Positions 54,321 to 62,998 of a DNA stretch of 64,000 nt are shown here, one piece after another. The position numbers were made by a program, and so were the translations under genes. Each line of letters begins with the position of its first letter. Within the stretch, counting starts at the first letter, position 1. The stretch covers positions 1 through 64,000 of the forward strand of contig JAILCI010000020.1 in the NCBI GenBank assembly GCA_024686335.1, written 5' to 3'. Origin of the DNA: Bacteroidales bacterium. GTDB taxonomy: Bacteria > Bacteroidota > Bacteroidia > Bacteroidales > WCHB1-69. The notes under the pieces are model-generated. The model was given only the letters and a program-made list of their open reading frames with translations, did not search any database and was not told where the DNA came from.

Positions 54321-54821
54321 TTATTGAATACCCAACTCTTTCTTGACGGCGGCCGTCAGGTCAGTAGACTCACCGTAGAAAGCCAGGGTAGAGATATCAA
54401 AAACATAGTTGTAGTGCTGCTCTTGAGCTACCTTCTTGATGGCTGCAAGGATATTCTCCTGGAAAGGTTTCAGAAGTTCAAGTTGTTTCTCCTGCAGACG
54501 TTTCTCACCATCGGCAACGAAAGTCTGGAAACGCTCATAGAGTTTGTTGAACTCATCTTCTTTCACTTTGAGTACTGCTGCAGAGGCGCCAGAGTTGGCC
54601 AGCTTCATATAGTCGGCCTCCTTCTGTTTCAGCTCCTGAGACATGATGGCACCCTCTTCCTCTAACTCTTGTTGCACATTGGCCAAAGCTGTCTGCGCAG
54701 TGTCAATGCCAGGCATCAGAGGCATGATGGATGCATAGTCCACATGTCCGAACTTGGCCTTCTGGGAGTAACCTCCTACACAGCACAAAACTGCTATTAA
54801 TATAAGGAACAGTTTCTTCAT
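54321..54821 (-). CDS. OmpH/Skp family periplasmic chaperone, third copy
   Basis: Periplasmic holdase for unfolded outer-membrane proteins. The 166 residues start with a signal peptide (LILIAVLCCVGGYSQ), then KFGHVDYASIMPLMPGIDTA, a long charged helical arm (about 50-120) and the strand YNYVFDISTLAFYGESTDLT. It is the last of three tandem paralogues behind bamA, 11 bases after the second copy. Confidence 0.93.
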   Translation of the reverse strand: MKKLFLILIAVLCCVGGYSQKAKFGHVDYASIMPLMPGIDTAQTALANVQQELEEEGAIMSQELKQKEADYMKLANSGASAAVLKVKEDEFNKLYERFQTFVADGEKRLQEKQLELLKPFQENILAAIKKVAQEQHYNYVFDISTLAFYGESTDLTAAVKKELGIQ

Positions 54822-54832
54822 GACTTACTAAT

Positions 54833-55327
54833 TTACTTGATTCCTAATTCTTTCTTTACCAAAGGAGTGATGTCTTCACCATCATAATAGAGCAAAATCT
54901 TGGTGTCGAAGATATAGGAAAAACCATGCTCTTTGGAAACCTTGTTGATGGCATTCTGGATCTTATCCTGGAAAGGTTTTGCCAGCTCAATCTGTTTCTC
55001 TTCCAAATCACTTTGGGCACCAGCCTGGAACTCTTGGATACGATTACCGAGATCTTCCAACTCTTTCTCACGGAGTTGACGAACAGATGTGGACATTGTA
55101 CCAACCTCACGGTCGAATTTATCCTTCTTCTGTGCATATTCTGTCATCATACTTTCATATTCTGACTGCAATTCCGTCTGGAAAGCCATCAATTTAATTT
55201 GCAAGGAGTCAATACCGGGCATAACTTCAAGTATCTCACTTGAATTAACATGTCCGTACTTTTGAGCAGAGGCAGGGTTCAAGGAAAAGAACAGAACGGC
55301 TGCCATGAGAACTAACACTTTTTTCAT
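54833..55327 (-). CDS. OmpH/Skp family periplasmic chaperone, second copy
   Basis: Skp-like chaperone of 164 residues: signal peptide (LVLMAAVLFFSLNPASAQ), KYGHVNSSEILEVMPGIDSLQ, helical arm and FSYIFDTKILLYYDGEDITPLVKKELGIK. It is closest to the third copy, sharing the MPGID block and the KELGI ending, so that pair arose by the more recent duplication. It is 49 bases after the first copy. Confidence 0.93.
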   Translation of the reverse strand: MKKVLVLMAAVLFFSLNPASAQKYGHVNSSEILEVMPGIDSLQIKLMAFQTELQSEYESMMTEYAQKKDKFDREVGTMSTSVRQLREKELEDLGNRIQEFQAGAQSDLEEKQIELAKPFQDKIQNAINKVSKEHGFSYIFDTKILLYYDGEDITPLVKKELGIK

Positions 55328-55376
55328 TCTTCTATTTTTTTCTAAATTTATAAAAACTCAAAAACATGATTATAGA

Positions 55377-55907
55377 CTAATCATCGAGCTCATCGTTTAG
55401 CGAGATGCCTAATTTCTGGAGAATCTGCTCGTTGATATCCCATTTTGGGTCGGCATAGATGATTGTCATGTCACCGGCTGCATCGAAGACAAAGGCATAA
55501 CCTTTCTCCTTGGCATAGTCGTTGACGGTAGAGATAACTCGGTCTTGGATAGGTTTCACCAATTCCTCTCTCTTCTTGAAGAGGTCTCCATCCTGACCAA
55601 AACGTTTCTTCTGAAGATCCTTAGCAGCACGCTCCTCAGCAATGATAGCCTCCTCACGGCTGATCTTGATCTGTTCAGGCATAGTGATAGATTCCACTTG
55701 ATATCTCTTGTACATAGAGTCGATGGCGGTGAATTTGGCTTCAATCTCTTTCTGCCACATCACGGCCAGACGGTTCAGTTCAGCTTGGGCCTCTTTATAT
55801 TCTGACATGTTAGAGAGGATATACTCTGAATTGATATACGCATACTTCTGCCCGAAAGAGGTCATACAGGCAAAACAAATCATGGCAAAAAGGATAACTC
55901 TTTTCAT
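55377..55907 (-). CDS. OmpH/Skp family periplasmic chaperone, first copy
   Basis: Skp-like chaperone of 176 residues: signal peptide (FAMICFACMTSFGQ), KYAYINSEYILSNMSEY, long charged helices and YAFVFDAAGDMTIIYADPKWD. It differs from the other two copies by lacking MPGID and by an acidic C terminus (LNDELDD). It follows bamA by 50 bases, the arrangement expected for a BamA-dedicated chaperone. Confidence 0.93.
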   Translation of the reverse strand: MKRVILFAMICFACMTSFGQKYAYINSEYILSNMSEYKEAQAELNRLAVMWQKEIEAKFTAIDSMYKRYQVESITMPEQIKISREEAIIAEERAAKDLQKKRFGQDGDLFKKREELVKPIQDRVISTVNDYAKEKGYAFVFDAAGDMTIIYADPKWDINEQILQKLGISLNDELDD

Positions 55908-55957
55908 TGTTCTAAAATTTTGTGTTCTATTAACGGATTAAAGTGGTTTTTATTGTA

Positions 55958-58576
55958 TTAGTCGATAGATTGGTTAATGGAGATGTGGAAATGACTATGT
56001 TTGCTATTGAGGCCAGGAACATCATCGAAACCATAACCGTAGTCAAAGCCGAGCAGACCAAACATAGGCAAGTATACACGTACACCGACTCCGGCAGACT
56101 TATAAAGATTAAAAGGATTATATTGATGTTTATCGATCCAGCCCTTACCAGCCTCCACGAAAGCGAGTAGATAAACGGTGGCAGACGGGTTAAGTGTAAT
56201 CGGGTAACGCAACTCTGCAGTAAACTTATGATAGATGCTGGCACCCACTGAACTACCATCCATATAAGGAGAGAGTGCCTCATCATCGTAACCACGCATA
56301 CCAATGACTTCACGACCATCGTAAGCATAGGTAGAGAGACCGTCGCCGCCCAAATAGAAACGGCCAAACGGAGTGATGCCAAGATCCTTGTTATAGCAAC
56401 CCATAAAGCCCATCTTCAAACGTACATTCAAGACCAAGTTCTCAACAATGCGGGTAAACCATGAAGCGGTGAATTTCCACTTATGAAATTCCAACCATTT
56501 GTACTTTTCCTGGACTGTAGCATTAGTATAATCCTTATGGGAGAAGAGGGAATACGGAGGAGTCAGCTGTACCGAGAAGGAGAGACTGGAACCTTCACGT
56601 GGATAGATGGGTGCGTTGACAGAGTTTCTTGACAGCGTGAAAATATAGCTTAAACTGTTGGCGTGTCCATTGTTGAAAACATAATAACCAGACCAGTTCT
56701 TGACATCATAATATTCGTAGGAGAGGGTATGTGACATAGAGAAATAGTCATCGGGCCACTTCAACTGACTAGCAAGAGAAATAGAGGCACCAGCGATACT
56801 GGAGCATGCGTAGTTGTCTTCCGTCTTCTTATGACTGTTTGTCTGTTTCTGATAATAGACACCTACCGTCAAGGCATTCGGCTTTTTGCCACCCAACCAA
56901 GGTTCAGTAAACGATAGGTTGTAATACTGATAATACTGAGCATTGGTAGATACATTCAAAGAAAGGCGCTGACCATCACCGCCTGGAATAGGAGTCCAAG
57001 CATCCTTCTTGAACAGCTTCTTGGTGGAGAAGTTGTTGAAGGTGACACCAGCCGTGATGACGAAACCGGTAGCACCATAACCGGCACTAAGAGAGAGCTG
57101 GTCGGAGGTGGTCTCCTCAACCACATAGGTAATATCCACCGTACCATCCGTCTCGTTCGGCTTGGGTTGCACGTCCATCTTCTCCTGGTTGAAATAGCCC
57201 AAAGACATCAGCACCTGTTGCGTACGAATGATATCGGCACGGTTAAAGAGCTGACCAGGGATGGTAGTAATCTCACGCAAGATCACGTTATCGTTGGTCT
57301 TGGTATTACCTACAATATTGATTTTGTTGTAACGGGCCACCTTTCCTTCGCGGATACGAATCTCGATATCTATGGAGTCGCCATCCACAGCCACCTCCAC
57401 AGGAGTAGCATTGAAGAAGAGGTAACCATTATTCATATAGAGAGAGGCGATATCGTCACCCTCCTCTTTCATCGTCAAATTCTTGGAAAGCTGAGTTTGG
57501 TTATAGACATCACCCTTGCTAATACCGAGTAACTGTTTGAGCAATGTTGTCGGATAGACCGTATTACCCACAAAATTGATGTTGCGGAAGTAGTATTGGG
57601 GACCCTCGTTCACTTTGATGTCAATAAAAACATCATTGTTTTTTATGTAGTAAGTGTCTTTTTCAATGATAGCATCACGGTAGCCAAGCTCATTATACTT
57701 ATTGATAAGATTAACCTTATCTTTGGCATAGGCTTCCTTTGTAAACTTGGATTTTTTAAAAAGACGTAATTTGACACGCGGAGAGAAATACTCGTCAAAA
57801 TGCTTTACGATGTCCTTTGACTGATAGTATCCTTTGTGTTTCAGTGTGTAAGCAATAGCGGTGTCAGCCTTATAAAGAGGCATAAAACGAGATTTCTCTT
57901 TTGTCTCCTTCATAGAACGCAACAAGACTGCATCTGGAACGCCATTATTGCCTTCAATATTAATCTGGGCAATCCGAACCTTCTTGGATTTTTGAATATC
58001 AAATAGAAGACTGACGGCATTTTTGATTTTCTCGTCGGGAATCTCCTCAATATTCACCTCACAGTTCAAGAAACCTTTGTCAACGTAATATTTCTTGATA
58101 ATATTGATACAAGTTGTCTTCATATTATCATTGATGATATTACCTTGAGAGATATTGAGTTTCTCTCGGAGATCAGTCTCATCGGCCTTAGTTGTGCCTT
58201 TGAAACCGAATGAAATCATACGGGGGCGGTCTTCAAGCCGCACGTCGATGAATGCGGTGTTGCCGGAGACGCGGGAGAGAGTAATCTCAACGTCCTCAAA
58301 AAGGCCCGTGCGCCAAAGGGCTTTGATACTGTTAGAAATCTCGTCGCCAGGAATTTTGATCTTATCGCCAACGTGAAATGAAAGCAAACGTTGGTCCAAA
58401 GGAGCGGTTCCCGAAGAGGTAATACCGCCAATTTCGTATTCTTTGGGATTGGAATAGTCTATTTTTTCGGGCTTGTCTGGACCGTCTCCAGATATGATGA
58501 CCTGTCCGTAACTATTTGTCGTACAGACAATCATCATCATAAAGAGGAGCCGAAAAACTAGTTTTTGCAGTTTCAT
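55958..58576 (-). CDS. bamA: Outer-membrane protein assembly factor BamA
   Basis: Core of the machine that inserts beta-barrel proteins in the outer membrane. From ATG 58576 it has 872 residues: signal peptide, POTRA domains (about 50-450, with INIEGNNGVPDAVLLRSM and INFVGNTVYPTTLLKQLLG), and a 16-strand barrel with the GGDGLSTYAYDGREVIGMRGYDDEAL loop and the C-terminal motif GLLGFDYGYGFD followed by FHISINQSID. The track start at 58600 lies over the gene's -7 element, so the later ATG is preferred. Confidence 0.96.
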   Translation of the reverse strand: MKLQKLVFRLLFMMMIVCTTNSYGQVIISGDGPDKPEKIDYSNPKEYEIGGITSSGTAPLDQRLLSFHVGDKIKIPGDEISNSIKALWRTGLFEDVEITLSRVSGNTAFIDVRLEDRPRMISFGFKGTTKADETDLREKLNISQGNIINDNMKTTCINIIKKYYVDKGFLNCEVNIEEIPDEKIKNAVSLLFDIQKSKKVRIAQINIEGNNGVPDAVLLRSMKETKEKSRFMPLYKADTAIAYTLKHKGYYQSKDIVKHFDEYFSPRVKLRLFKKSKFTKEAYAKDKVNLINKYNELGYRDAIIEKDTYYIKNNDVFIDIKVNEGPQYYFRNINFVGNTVYPTTLLKQLLGISKGDVYNQTQLSKNLTMKEEGDDIASLYMNNGYLFFNATPVEVAVDGDSIDIEIRIREGKVARYNKINIVGNTKTNDNVILREITTIPGQLFNRADIIRTQQVLMSLGYFNQEKMDVQPKPNETDGTVDITYVVEETTSDQLSLSAGYGATGFVITAGVTFNNFSTKKLFKKDAWTPIPGGDGQRLSLNVSTNAQYYQYYNLSFTEPWLGGKKPNALTVGVYYQKQTNSHKKTEDNYACSSIAGASISLASQLKWPDDYFSMSHTLSYEYYDVKNWSGYYVFNNGHANSLSYIFTLSRNSVNAPIYPREGSSLSFSVQLTPPYSLFSHKDYTNATVQEKYKWLEFHKWKFTASWFTRIVENLVLNVRLKMGFMGCYNKDLGITPFGRFYLGGDGLSTYAYDGREVIGMRGYDDEALSPYMDGSSVGASIYHKFTAELRYPITLNPSATVYLLAFVEAGKGWIDKHQYNPFNLYKSAGVGVRVYLPMFGLLGFDYGYGFDDVPGLNSKHSHFHISINQSID

Positions 58577-58597
58577 TCCAATTTTTAAAAAAGTTGG

Positions 58598-58605
58598 CAA
58601 AGATA
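58598..58605 (-). promoter_or_regulatory. -7 element of bamA
   Basis: TATCTTTG on the minus strand, 21 bases before ATG 58576 and just after the uppS stop, giving bamA a promoter inside the cluster. Confidence 0.6.
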
Positions 58606-58611
58606 CAAAAT

Positions 58612-59355
58612 TTATTTTTTAGAAACTTGAGCACTCGTTTTTCCGAATCGTCTCTCACGATTTTGATACTGATCGATCACTTCAAGGAGGTCTTTTTTTC
58701 TAAAATCGGGCCACAAAATAGGAAGGAAGAATAGTTCCGTATAGGCAATTTCCCAAAGTAGGAAATTGCTAACGCGGGTATCGCCACCTGTACGAATCAG
58801 AATGTCAGGATCAGGCACCTCGGGGAGATATAGATTCTGACAGATTGTGTTAGTAGTTATCTCCTCGGGAGTAAGTTTTCCTGAAGCTACCAGACGTGCG
58901 ATATTACGGGTCATGTCAGTCAGTTCTGCGCGTCCGCTGTAGCTGAGGGCGAGGATGACGGTGAGGCCTTTATTGTTGGCTGTCACCTCCATAGCATGAC
59001 GCATAGTTTGCTGACAGTCTTCCGGGAGATCCTCAATACGGCCTGTTATCAACAAGCGTACATGGCTGGCATTCAGTTCATCAAGTTCATTGTGCATAGC
59101 CTGCACGAAGAGGGACATCAGTAGGTCCACCTCTTCTTTGGGACGGTTCCAGTTCTCGGTGGAGAAAGCGTAAAGGGTCAGATAGCGGACTCCGCTCTCT
59201 GCAGCGCAGGAGATAGCTTCGCGCACAGCGGTCAGCGCATGCTGATGTCCATACGTACGTTCATGACCTTCCTGCTGAGCCCATCGTCCATTGCCATCCA
59301 TAATGATAGCGACGTGGGCAGGAATAGATTTATTCTGTAAAGACATAATAGACAA
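58612..59355 (-). CDS. uppS: Undecaprenyl diphosphate synthase (cis-isoprenyl transferase)
   Basis: Makes the C55 lipid carrier for peptidoglycan and surface glycans. The 247 residues have the catalytic VAIIMDGNGRWAQ with its Asp, TLYAFSTENWNRP, ALSYSGRAELTD and PDILIRTGGDTRVSNFLLWEIAYTELFF. The start may be the second Met (residue 4). It follows the barrel-protein gene by 11 bases and precedes bamA, the common Bacteroidota order. Confidence 0.97.
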   Translation of the reverse strand: MSIMSLQNKSIPAHVAIIMDGNGRWAQQEGHERTYGHQHALTAVREAISCAAESGVRYLTLYAFSTENWNRPKEEVDLLMSLFVQAMHNELDELNASHVRLLITGRIEDLPEDCQQTMRHAMEVTANNKGLTVILALSYSGRAELTDMTRNIARLVASGKLTPEEITTNTICQNLYLPEVPDPDILIRTGGDTRVSNFLLWEIAYTELFFLPILWPDFRKKDLLEVIDQYQNRERRFGKTSAQVSKK

Positions 59356-59366
59356 TAAGTTGGAAA

Positions 59367-60245
59367 TTATCTTCTTTTACGAGGTAACTTGAGGTCGCAG
59401 GTAGTATCCTCATTGCCGAATTTGACAGTAAAGATCAGACCCACAAAAGAGTAGATGTCGTGAGTAGTTGTGTTACCACGTTGTTCACCTGCTTGGTGAT
59501 AGGGCAGTGCATTACCGTTCTCATCTGTCAGCTCTGGGGAGCGGTCGGCGAGGTTGGCGATCAGGTCGCCTCGGTTTTCGCGCAGAAGGTCATTGTCGTA
59601 ATAGAGTCCACGCACATCATCAAGATAGTCGGTGAAAGTATAGCGGATTCCCCACTCAGCACCGATAGAGATGTAACGGCCGATGGTGGCTCTGACGCCA
59701 ATACCGAAGGGGATGGCAAAAGAGGTGAGGGAATAGGTCTTTTCGGGACCTCCTTCCAAACCCTGGCCTTCAGTGCCGAAACTTTGAAGCTCATAGACAG
59801 TACCGTTATACTCAGTCTTTGGATTGAAAGAGAAGAGTGTGGCACCGGCAAAGATATAGGGAGTAAAACGGTTTTTTCCTGTTGAGTTATAGAGCTGGAA
59901 GAAGTTAAGTTCTGCCACCACGGAGAACTCAGTGATAGGTGAAAAGAAGCTGAGGTTGCGCTCATACCCTTTGTTGGTCACAGCATCGCTACCGGTGACC
60001 TTTCCAAAGATAAAATCAGCCTTCAGCGCCCAACGGGGCGTTAGGTTGTAGCGATAGACGAGACCACCAGCGGGACGTGTGCCGGCAAAGAGGTGAGTAG
60101 GATTCAGTTCACCGAGGTAGAAACCTGCGCCTCCGAAAAGACCAATCTCAGAGCGCTGGGCATGCAACGGATTAGCGAAAAGACCAATCAGCAAAAGGGT
60201 TCCCACCAATATGGCATTCAATCTATAAACAACAGATTTTTTCAT
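59367..60245 (-). CDS. DUF6089-like outer-membrane barrel protein
   Basis: Small outer-membrane beta-barrel of 292 residues found upstream of uppS-bamA in many Bacteroidota; function unknown. A signal peptide (VGTLLLIGLFANPLHAQ) leads to IGLFGGAGFYLGELNPT, alternating aromatic strands (ALKADFIFGKVTG, FTPYIFAGATLFSF, SIGAEWGIRYTFTDYLDDV) and VGLIFTVKFGN near the end. A basic tail (LKLPRKRR) follows the last strand. Gene order suggests a link to barrel assembly or carrier supply; that is inference. Confidence 0.88.
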   Translation of the reverse strand: MKKSVVYRLNAILVGTLLLIGLFANPLHAQRSEIGLFGGAGFYLGELNPTHLFAGTRPAGGLVYRYNLTPRWALKADFIFGKVTGSDAVTNKGYERNLSFFSPITEFSVVAELNFFQLYNSTGKNRFTPYIFAGATLFSFNPKTEYNGTVYELQSFGTEGQGLEGGPEKTYSLTSFAIPFGIGVRATIGRYISIGAEWGIRYTFTDYLDDVRGLYYDNDLLRENRGDLIANLADRSPELTDENGNALPYHQAGEQRGNTTTHDIYSFVGLIFTVKFGNEDTTCDLKLPRKRR

Positions 60246-60277
60246 TTTTTCAAATAATAGATAATCGTTAGAAAGTG

Positions 60278-60285
60278 CAAAAATA
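60278..60285 (-). promoter_or_regulatory. -7 element of the barrel protein-uppS unit
   Basis: TATTTTTG on the minus strand, 33 bases before the start; it stands back to back with the infC promoter. Confidence 0.6.
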
Positions 60286-60300
60286 AAAAAAATACATAAA

Positions 60301-60332
60301 TTGGAGTAGGATTAAAAAAAAGTGTATTTTTG
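60301..60332 (+). promoter_or_regulatory. Promoter of infC-rpmI-rplT
   Basis: TTG, a 21-base spacer and TATTTTTG, 52 bases before the infC start. Confidence 0.75.
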
Positions 60333-60384
60333 CGCCCCAATTTATTAAGTATAAAATTATTAGATTAACAAACAGAAAGGAACT

Positions 60385-60954
60385 TTGAAGAGCACACCTA
60401 CAAACCCTAGAAACCGAGTTCGTTATGTTGCACCCAACAAAAAAGAGGCTCAACATAAGATCAATGAAAACATTACCGCCCAAGTAGTACGCGTTGTTGG
60501 AGAGAACTTCGAACCGAAGATTGTCTCTCTACGGGAAGCCTTGGAAATTGCCGAACAGTACGAGTTAGATCTAGTTGAGATTTCTCCGCAGGCCAACCCA
60601 CCGGTATGCAAGGTAATGGATTATCAGAAATATCTCTACGAACAGAAGAAAAAACAGAAAGAGATCAAGGCCAACAGCGCCAAGACGCAGGTCAAGGAGA
60701 TCCACATGGGTCCGCAGACTGATGACCACGACTTCAACTTCAAGTTGAATCACGCCATCAAGTTTCTCTCTGACGGATATAAAGTCAAGGTTATGGTGAC
60801 TTTCAGAGGTCGCGCCATCATCTACAAAGACCAAGGAGAATTGCTTTTGCTGCGTTTCGCCGAAAGTCTAGAGGAATATGGCAAACTTGACCAGATGCCG
60901 ACACTTTTAGGCAAGAACATGTCGATGATGGTCAGTCCGAAATCTAAAAAGTAA
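60385..60954 (+). CDS. infC: Translation initiation factor IF-3
   Basis: Keeps 30S subunits free and checks start-codon pairing. The 189 residues begin at a TTG codon (60385), matching the non-standard starts through which IF-3 limits its own synthesis. Landmarks are KINENITAQVVRVVG, ALEIAEQYELDLVEISPQANPPVCKVMDYQKYLYEQKKK, VKEIHMGPQTDDHDFNFKL and KVKVMVTFRGRAI. The AGAAAGGA stretch about 5-12 bases upstream could act as a ribosome-binding site. Confidence 0.97.
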   Translation: MKSTPTNPRNRVRYVAPNKKEAQHKINENITAQVVRVVGENFEPKIVSLREALEIAEQYELDLVEISPQANPPVCKVMDYQKYLYEQKKKQKEIKANSAKTQVKEIHMGPQTDDHDFNFKLNHAIKFLSDGYKVKVMVTFRGRAIIYKDQGELLLLRFAESLEEYGKLDQMPTLLGKNMSMMVSPKSKK

Positions 60955-60997
60955 AATGCTGTAACTCTATATATATTAACCTTAAAAATTAGAGAAA

Positions 60998-61195
60998 ATG
61001 CCAAAAATTAAAACGAAATCCGCTGCCAAGAAAAGATTCACTTTGACCGGCACCGGTAAAATCAAGAGACATCACGCTTACCACAGCCACATTCTCACCA
61101 AAAAAACTAAAAAGAGAAAACGTAATCTGGCTTACAGCGCTATTGTCGAACAAAACTTAGACCGCACCGTTAAGCAAATGCTCGGACAGTGCTAA
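60998..61195 (+). CDS. rpmI: 50S ribosomal protein L35
   Basis: The 65-residue basic ribosomal protein starts [42 protein letters not shown], the usual L35 signature, in the conserved infC-rpmI-rplT order. Confidence 0.98.
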   Translation: MPKIKTKSAAKKRFTLTGTGKIKRHHAYHSHILTKKTKKRKRNLAYSAIVEQNLDRTVKQMLGQC

Positions 61196-61253
61196 ATTAA
61201 CCCAAGTTATTAATCATTAAAAGTTTACTATCAGCCCGAAAAGAGTTTATAAA

Positions 61254-61265
61254 GGTTTATAAACC
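61254..61265 (+). promoter_or_regulatory. Palindrome in the rplT leader
   Basis: The perfect palindrome GGTTTATAAACC lies in the 98-base rpmI-rplT spacer and repeats the preceding GTTTATAAA. L20 is known to bind its own mRNA in other bacteria; that it does so here is a guess. Confidence 0.3.
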
Positions 61266-61293
61266 GCTGACGTAAAAGAAAGGAAAATCAATT

Positions 61294-61638
61294 ATGCCAA
61301 GATCAGTAAATCATGTTGCTTCAAAAGCAAGAAGAAAAAAGATTTTGAAACGTACCCGTGGGTACTTCGGCAAACGTAAAAACGTTTGGACCGTTGCAGT
61401 CAATTCGTGGGAGAAAGGCCAACAATACGCCTACCGCGATAGAAAGAACAAAAAGAGAAACTTTAGAAGTTTGTGGATCACCCGTATCAACGCTGGTGCT
61501 CGCGAATATGGCATGTCCTACTCTGTCCTCATGGGCAACTTAGGCAAGAAGGGTGTTGAGCTTAACCGCAAAGCACTTGCCGACCTCGCGATGAACAATC
61601 CTGAGGCATTTAAGGCTATTGTTGACTTAGTCAAATAG
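61294..61638 (+). CDS. rplT: 50S ribosomal protein L20
   Basis: Early-assembly 23S rRNA-binding protein, 114 residues, starting [35 protein letters not shown] with [20 protein letters not shown] and [13 protein letters not shown]. It closes the infC operon before a terminator. Confidence 0.98.
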   Translation: MPRSVNHVASKARRKKILKRTRGYFGKRKNVWTVAVNSWEKGQQYAYRDRKNKKRNFRSLWITRINAGAREYGMSYSVLMGNLGKKGVELNRKALADLAMNNPEAFKAIVDLVK

Positions 61639-61683
61639 TAGCCTACACCTTTAATTATTAAAAAGGAGTTTACAGCATAAAGA

Positions 61684-61711
61684 AAAGGCCGCCGGGAGGC
61701 GGTCTTTTTTT
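61684..61711 (+). terminator. Terminator of the infC operon
   Basis: Stem AGGCCGCC with GGCGGTCT (one G-T pair) and a T run, 46 bases after the rplT stop. Confidence 0.85.
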
Positions 61712-61744
61712 GTTGAAGATAGTCGTCAACCAATATTACCTGCA

Positions 61745-62872
61745 TCATAACCTCTGTAACCATTGGTTCATAAACCTATCATAAACGATATAACCTTGGG
61801 GCGTACGATATAGCAACTCCTTGTCACACAGAACTTCCAAGGCTATTTTAACACTACTGGCACCTGGTAGGTTATATTTTTTAATGAATTCTTTGCCCAT
61901 GGGCTGTTGCGCCATCTCCTCTTTAGCCACTGCCCGAAGCAAAGAAAATTGATTGTCTGTAAGAAATAACAGAAGACTCTCATATTGCGGTGATTTACTC
62001 TCCACAACTTTTAGAATGGTCTCCCGCAGTTGAGCGGAAGAAGAGACCGTTTTGAATTTTTCGTAAAGTCTGTTCAAAACAGACTGCACATACCAGGTAT
62101 AGCCATCGTATGTTTGGTAAAGTTCATGGAACACTTCGTGATTCAATCCGCCTTTTTTTGTTTCGAAAAAACTATTAGCAAATTGGTAGTATGTCTCTTC
62201 GTCAATCGGGGCGAGATTCATTATGTCTGTACTTTGGTAAAAAGGACGCTGCGGAGATGCAAACATCTCAGCCATAAGATGCATCTTACTACCCGAGAAG
62301 ATGAAATGGATATTATGCGAGAATTGAATATAGGATCGGAGCATGGCCTCTGTACCTGATTCGGGATAGTCGTTAATTTGCTGGAATTCATCTATGGCAA
62401 TAAAAACTTCATGTTTGACCTTGTTAAGATAAGTGAAAATGTTTCGGATAGTCATTTCAGTTTGAGTCGGATCCACATTTAACGTTACATTCGGCAACCC
62501 AGTAAAAGCATCTATGCCAAGAACCGGACGCGAAGAACTTAGCATCTCCAACATTTTCTTTCCCAACAGTTTACTTTTAGAAAGAGTTTCGTTAAGGACG
62601 GCGGTACCTAACATACGCACAAAATCACTCTGATTTTTAGTGGGAAGAATGTCAATATAAATGCATATTGCATCCTTATTTTCAGCTTTAATATGATAAA
62701 AAGTATTCCAAATAAGACCTGTTTTTCCCAATCTTCTGGGGGAAATTAGCGTTATATTCCGCCCATTACAGAGCATAGAAGTCATATCTTGAGTCTCTTT
62801 CACACGATCACAAAAGTATTCAGGACTTTCATAGCCTTGACATACAAAAGGATTTACACTTTTTCTCTTCAT
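61745..62872 (-). CDS. AAA-type ATPase with C-terminal winged-helix region
   Basis: ATP-binding protein of 375 residues, of the archaeal-type ATPase family scattered in Bacteroidota genomes. Walker A is SPRRLGKTGL (about 44-53), Walker B is VFIAIDEFQQI (about 165), a sensor-like FIFSGSKMHLM follows, and the C-terminal third (about 285-375) reads as a winged helix (QFSLLRAVAKEEMAQQPMGKEFIKKY, then VLCDKELLYRTPQGYIVYDRFM). Function is unknown; defence or element-maintenance roles are proposed for relatives. It stands alone with its own -7 element. Confidence 0.88.
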   Translation of the reverse strand: MKRKSVNPFVCQGYESPEYFCDRVKETQDMTSMLCNGRNITLISPRRLGKTGLIWNTFYHIKAENKDAICIYIDILPTKNQSDFVRMLGTAVLNETLSKSKLLGKKMLEMLSSSRPVLGIDAFTGLPNVTLNVDPTQTEMTIRNIFTYLNKVKHEVFIAIDEFQQINDYPESGTEAMLRSYIQFSHNIHFIFSGSKMHLMAEMFASPQRPFYQSTDIMNLAPIDEETYYQFANSFFETKKGGLNHEVFHELYQTYDGYTWYVQSVLNRLYEKFKTVSSSAQLRETILKVVESKSPQYESLLLFLTDNQFSLLRAVAKEEMAQQPMGKEFIKKYNLPGASSVKIALEVLCDKELLYRTPQGYIVYDRFMNQWLQRL

Positions 62873-62933
62873 AATTTTTGAAATAAAAAATTTAAATTTA
62901 TTACATAAATTACGTTACATAAAATATGAAATG

Positions 62934-62941
62934 CAAATATA
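62934..62941 (-). promoter_or_regulatory. -7 element of the AAA-type ATPase gene
   Basis: TATATTTG on the minus strand, 62 bases before the start; back to back with the GH92 promoter. Confidence 0.5.
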
Positions 62942-62969
62942 CGAAAATTTTCTTTTCGAGAATATTATA

Positions 62970-62977
62970 TAATTTTG
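62970..62977 (+). promoter_or_regulatory. -7 element of the GH92 gene
   Basis: TAATTTTG 22 bases before the ATG at 62999. Confidence 0.6.
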
Positions 62978-62998
62978 CGATTTCTTATTACAAAAAAA

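Noticed and set aside
61745-62872. Part of a defence island
   Set aside because: The ATPase stands alone between ribosomal-protein genes and a glycosidase; no nuclease, effector or methylase is near.
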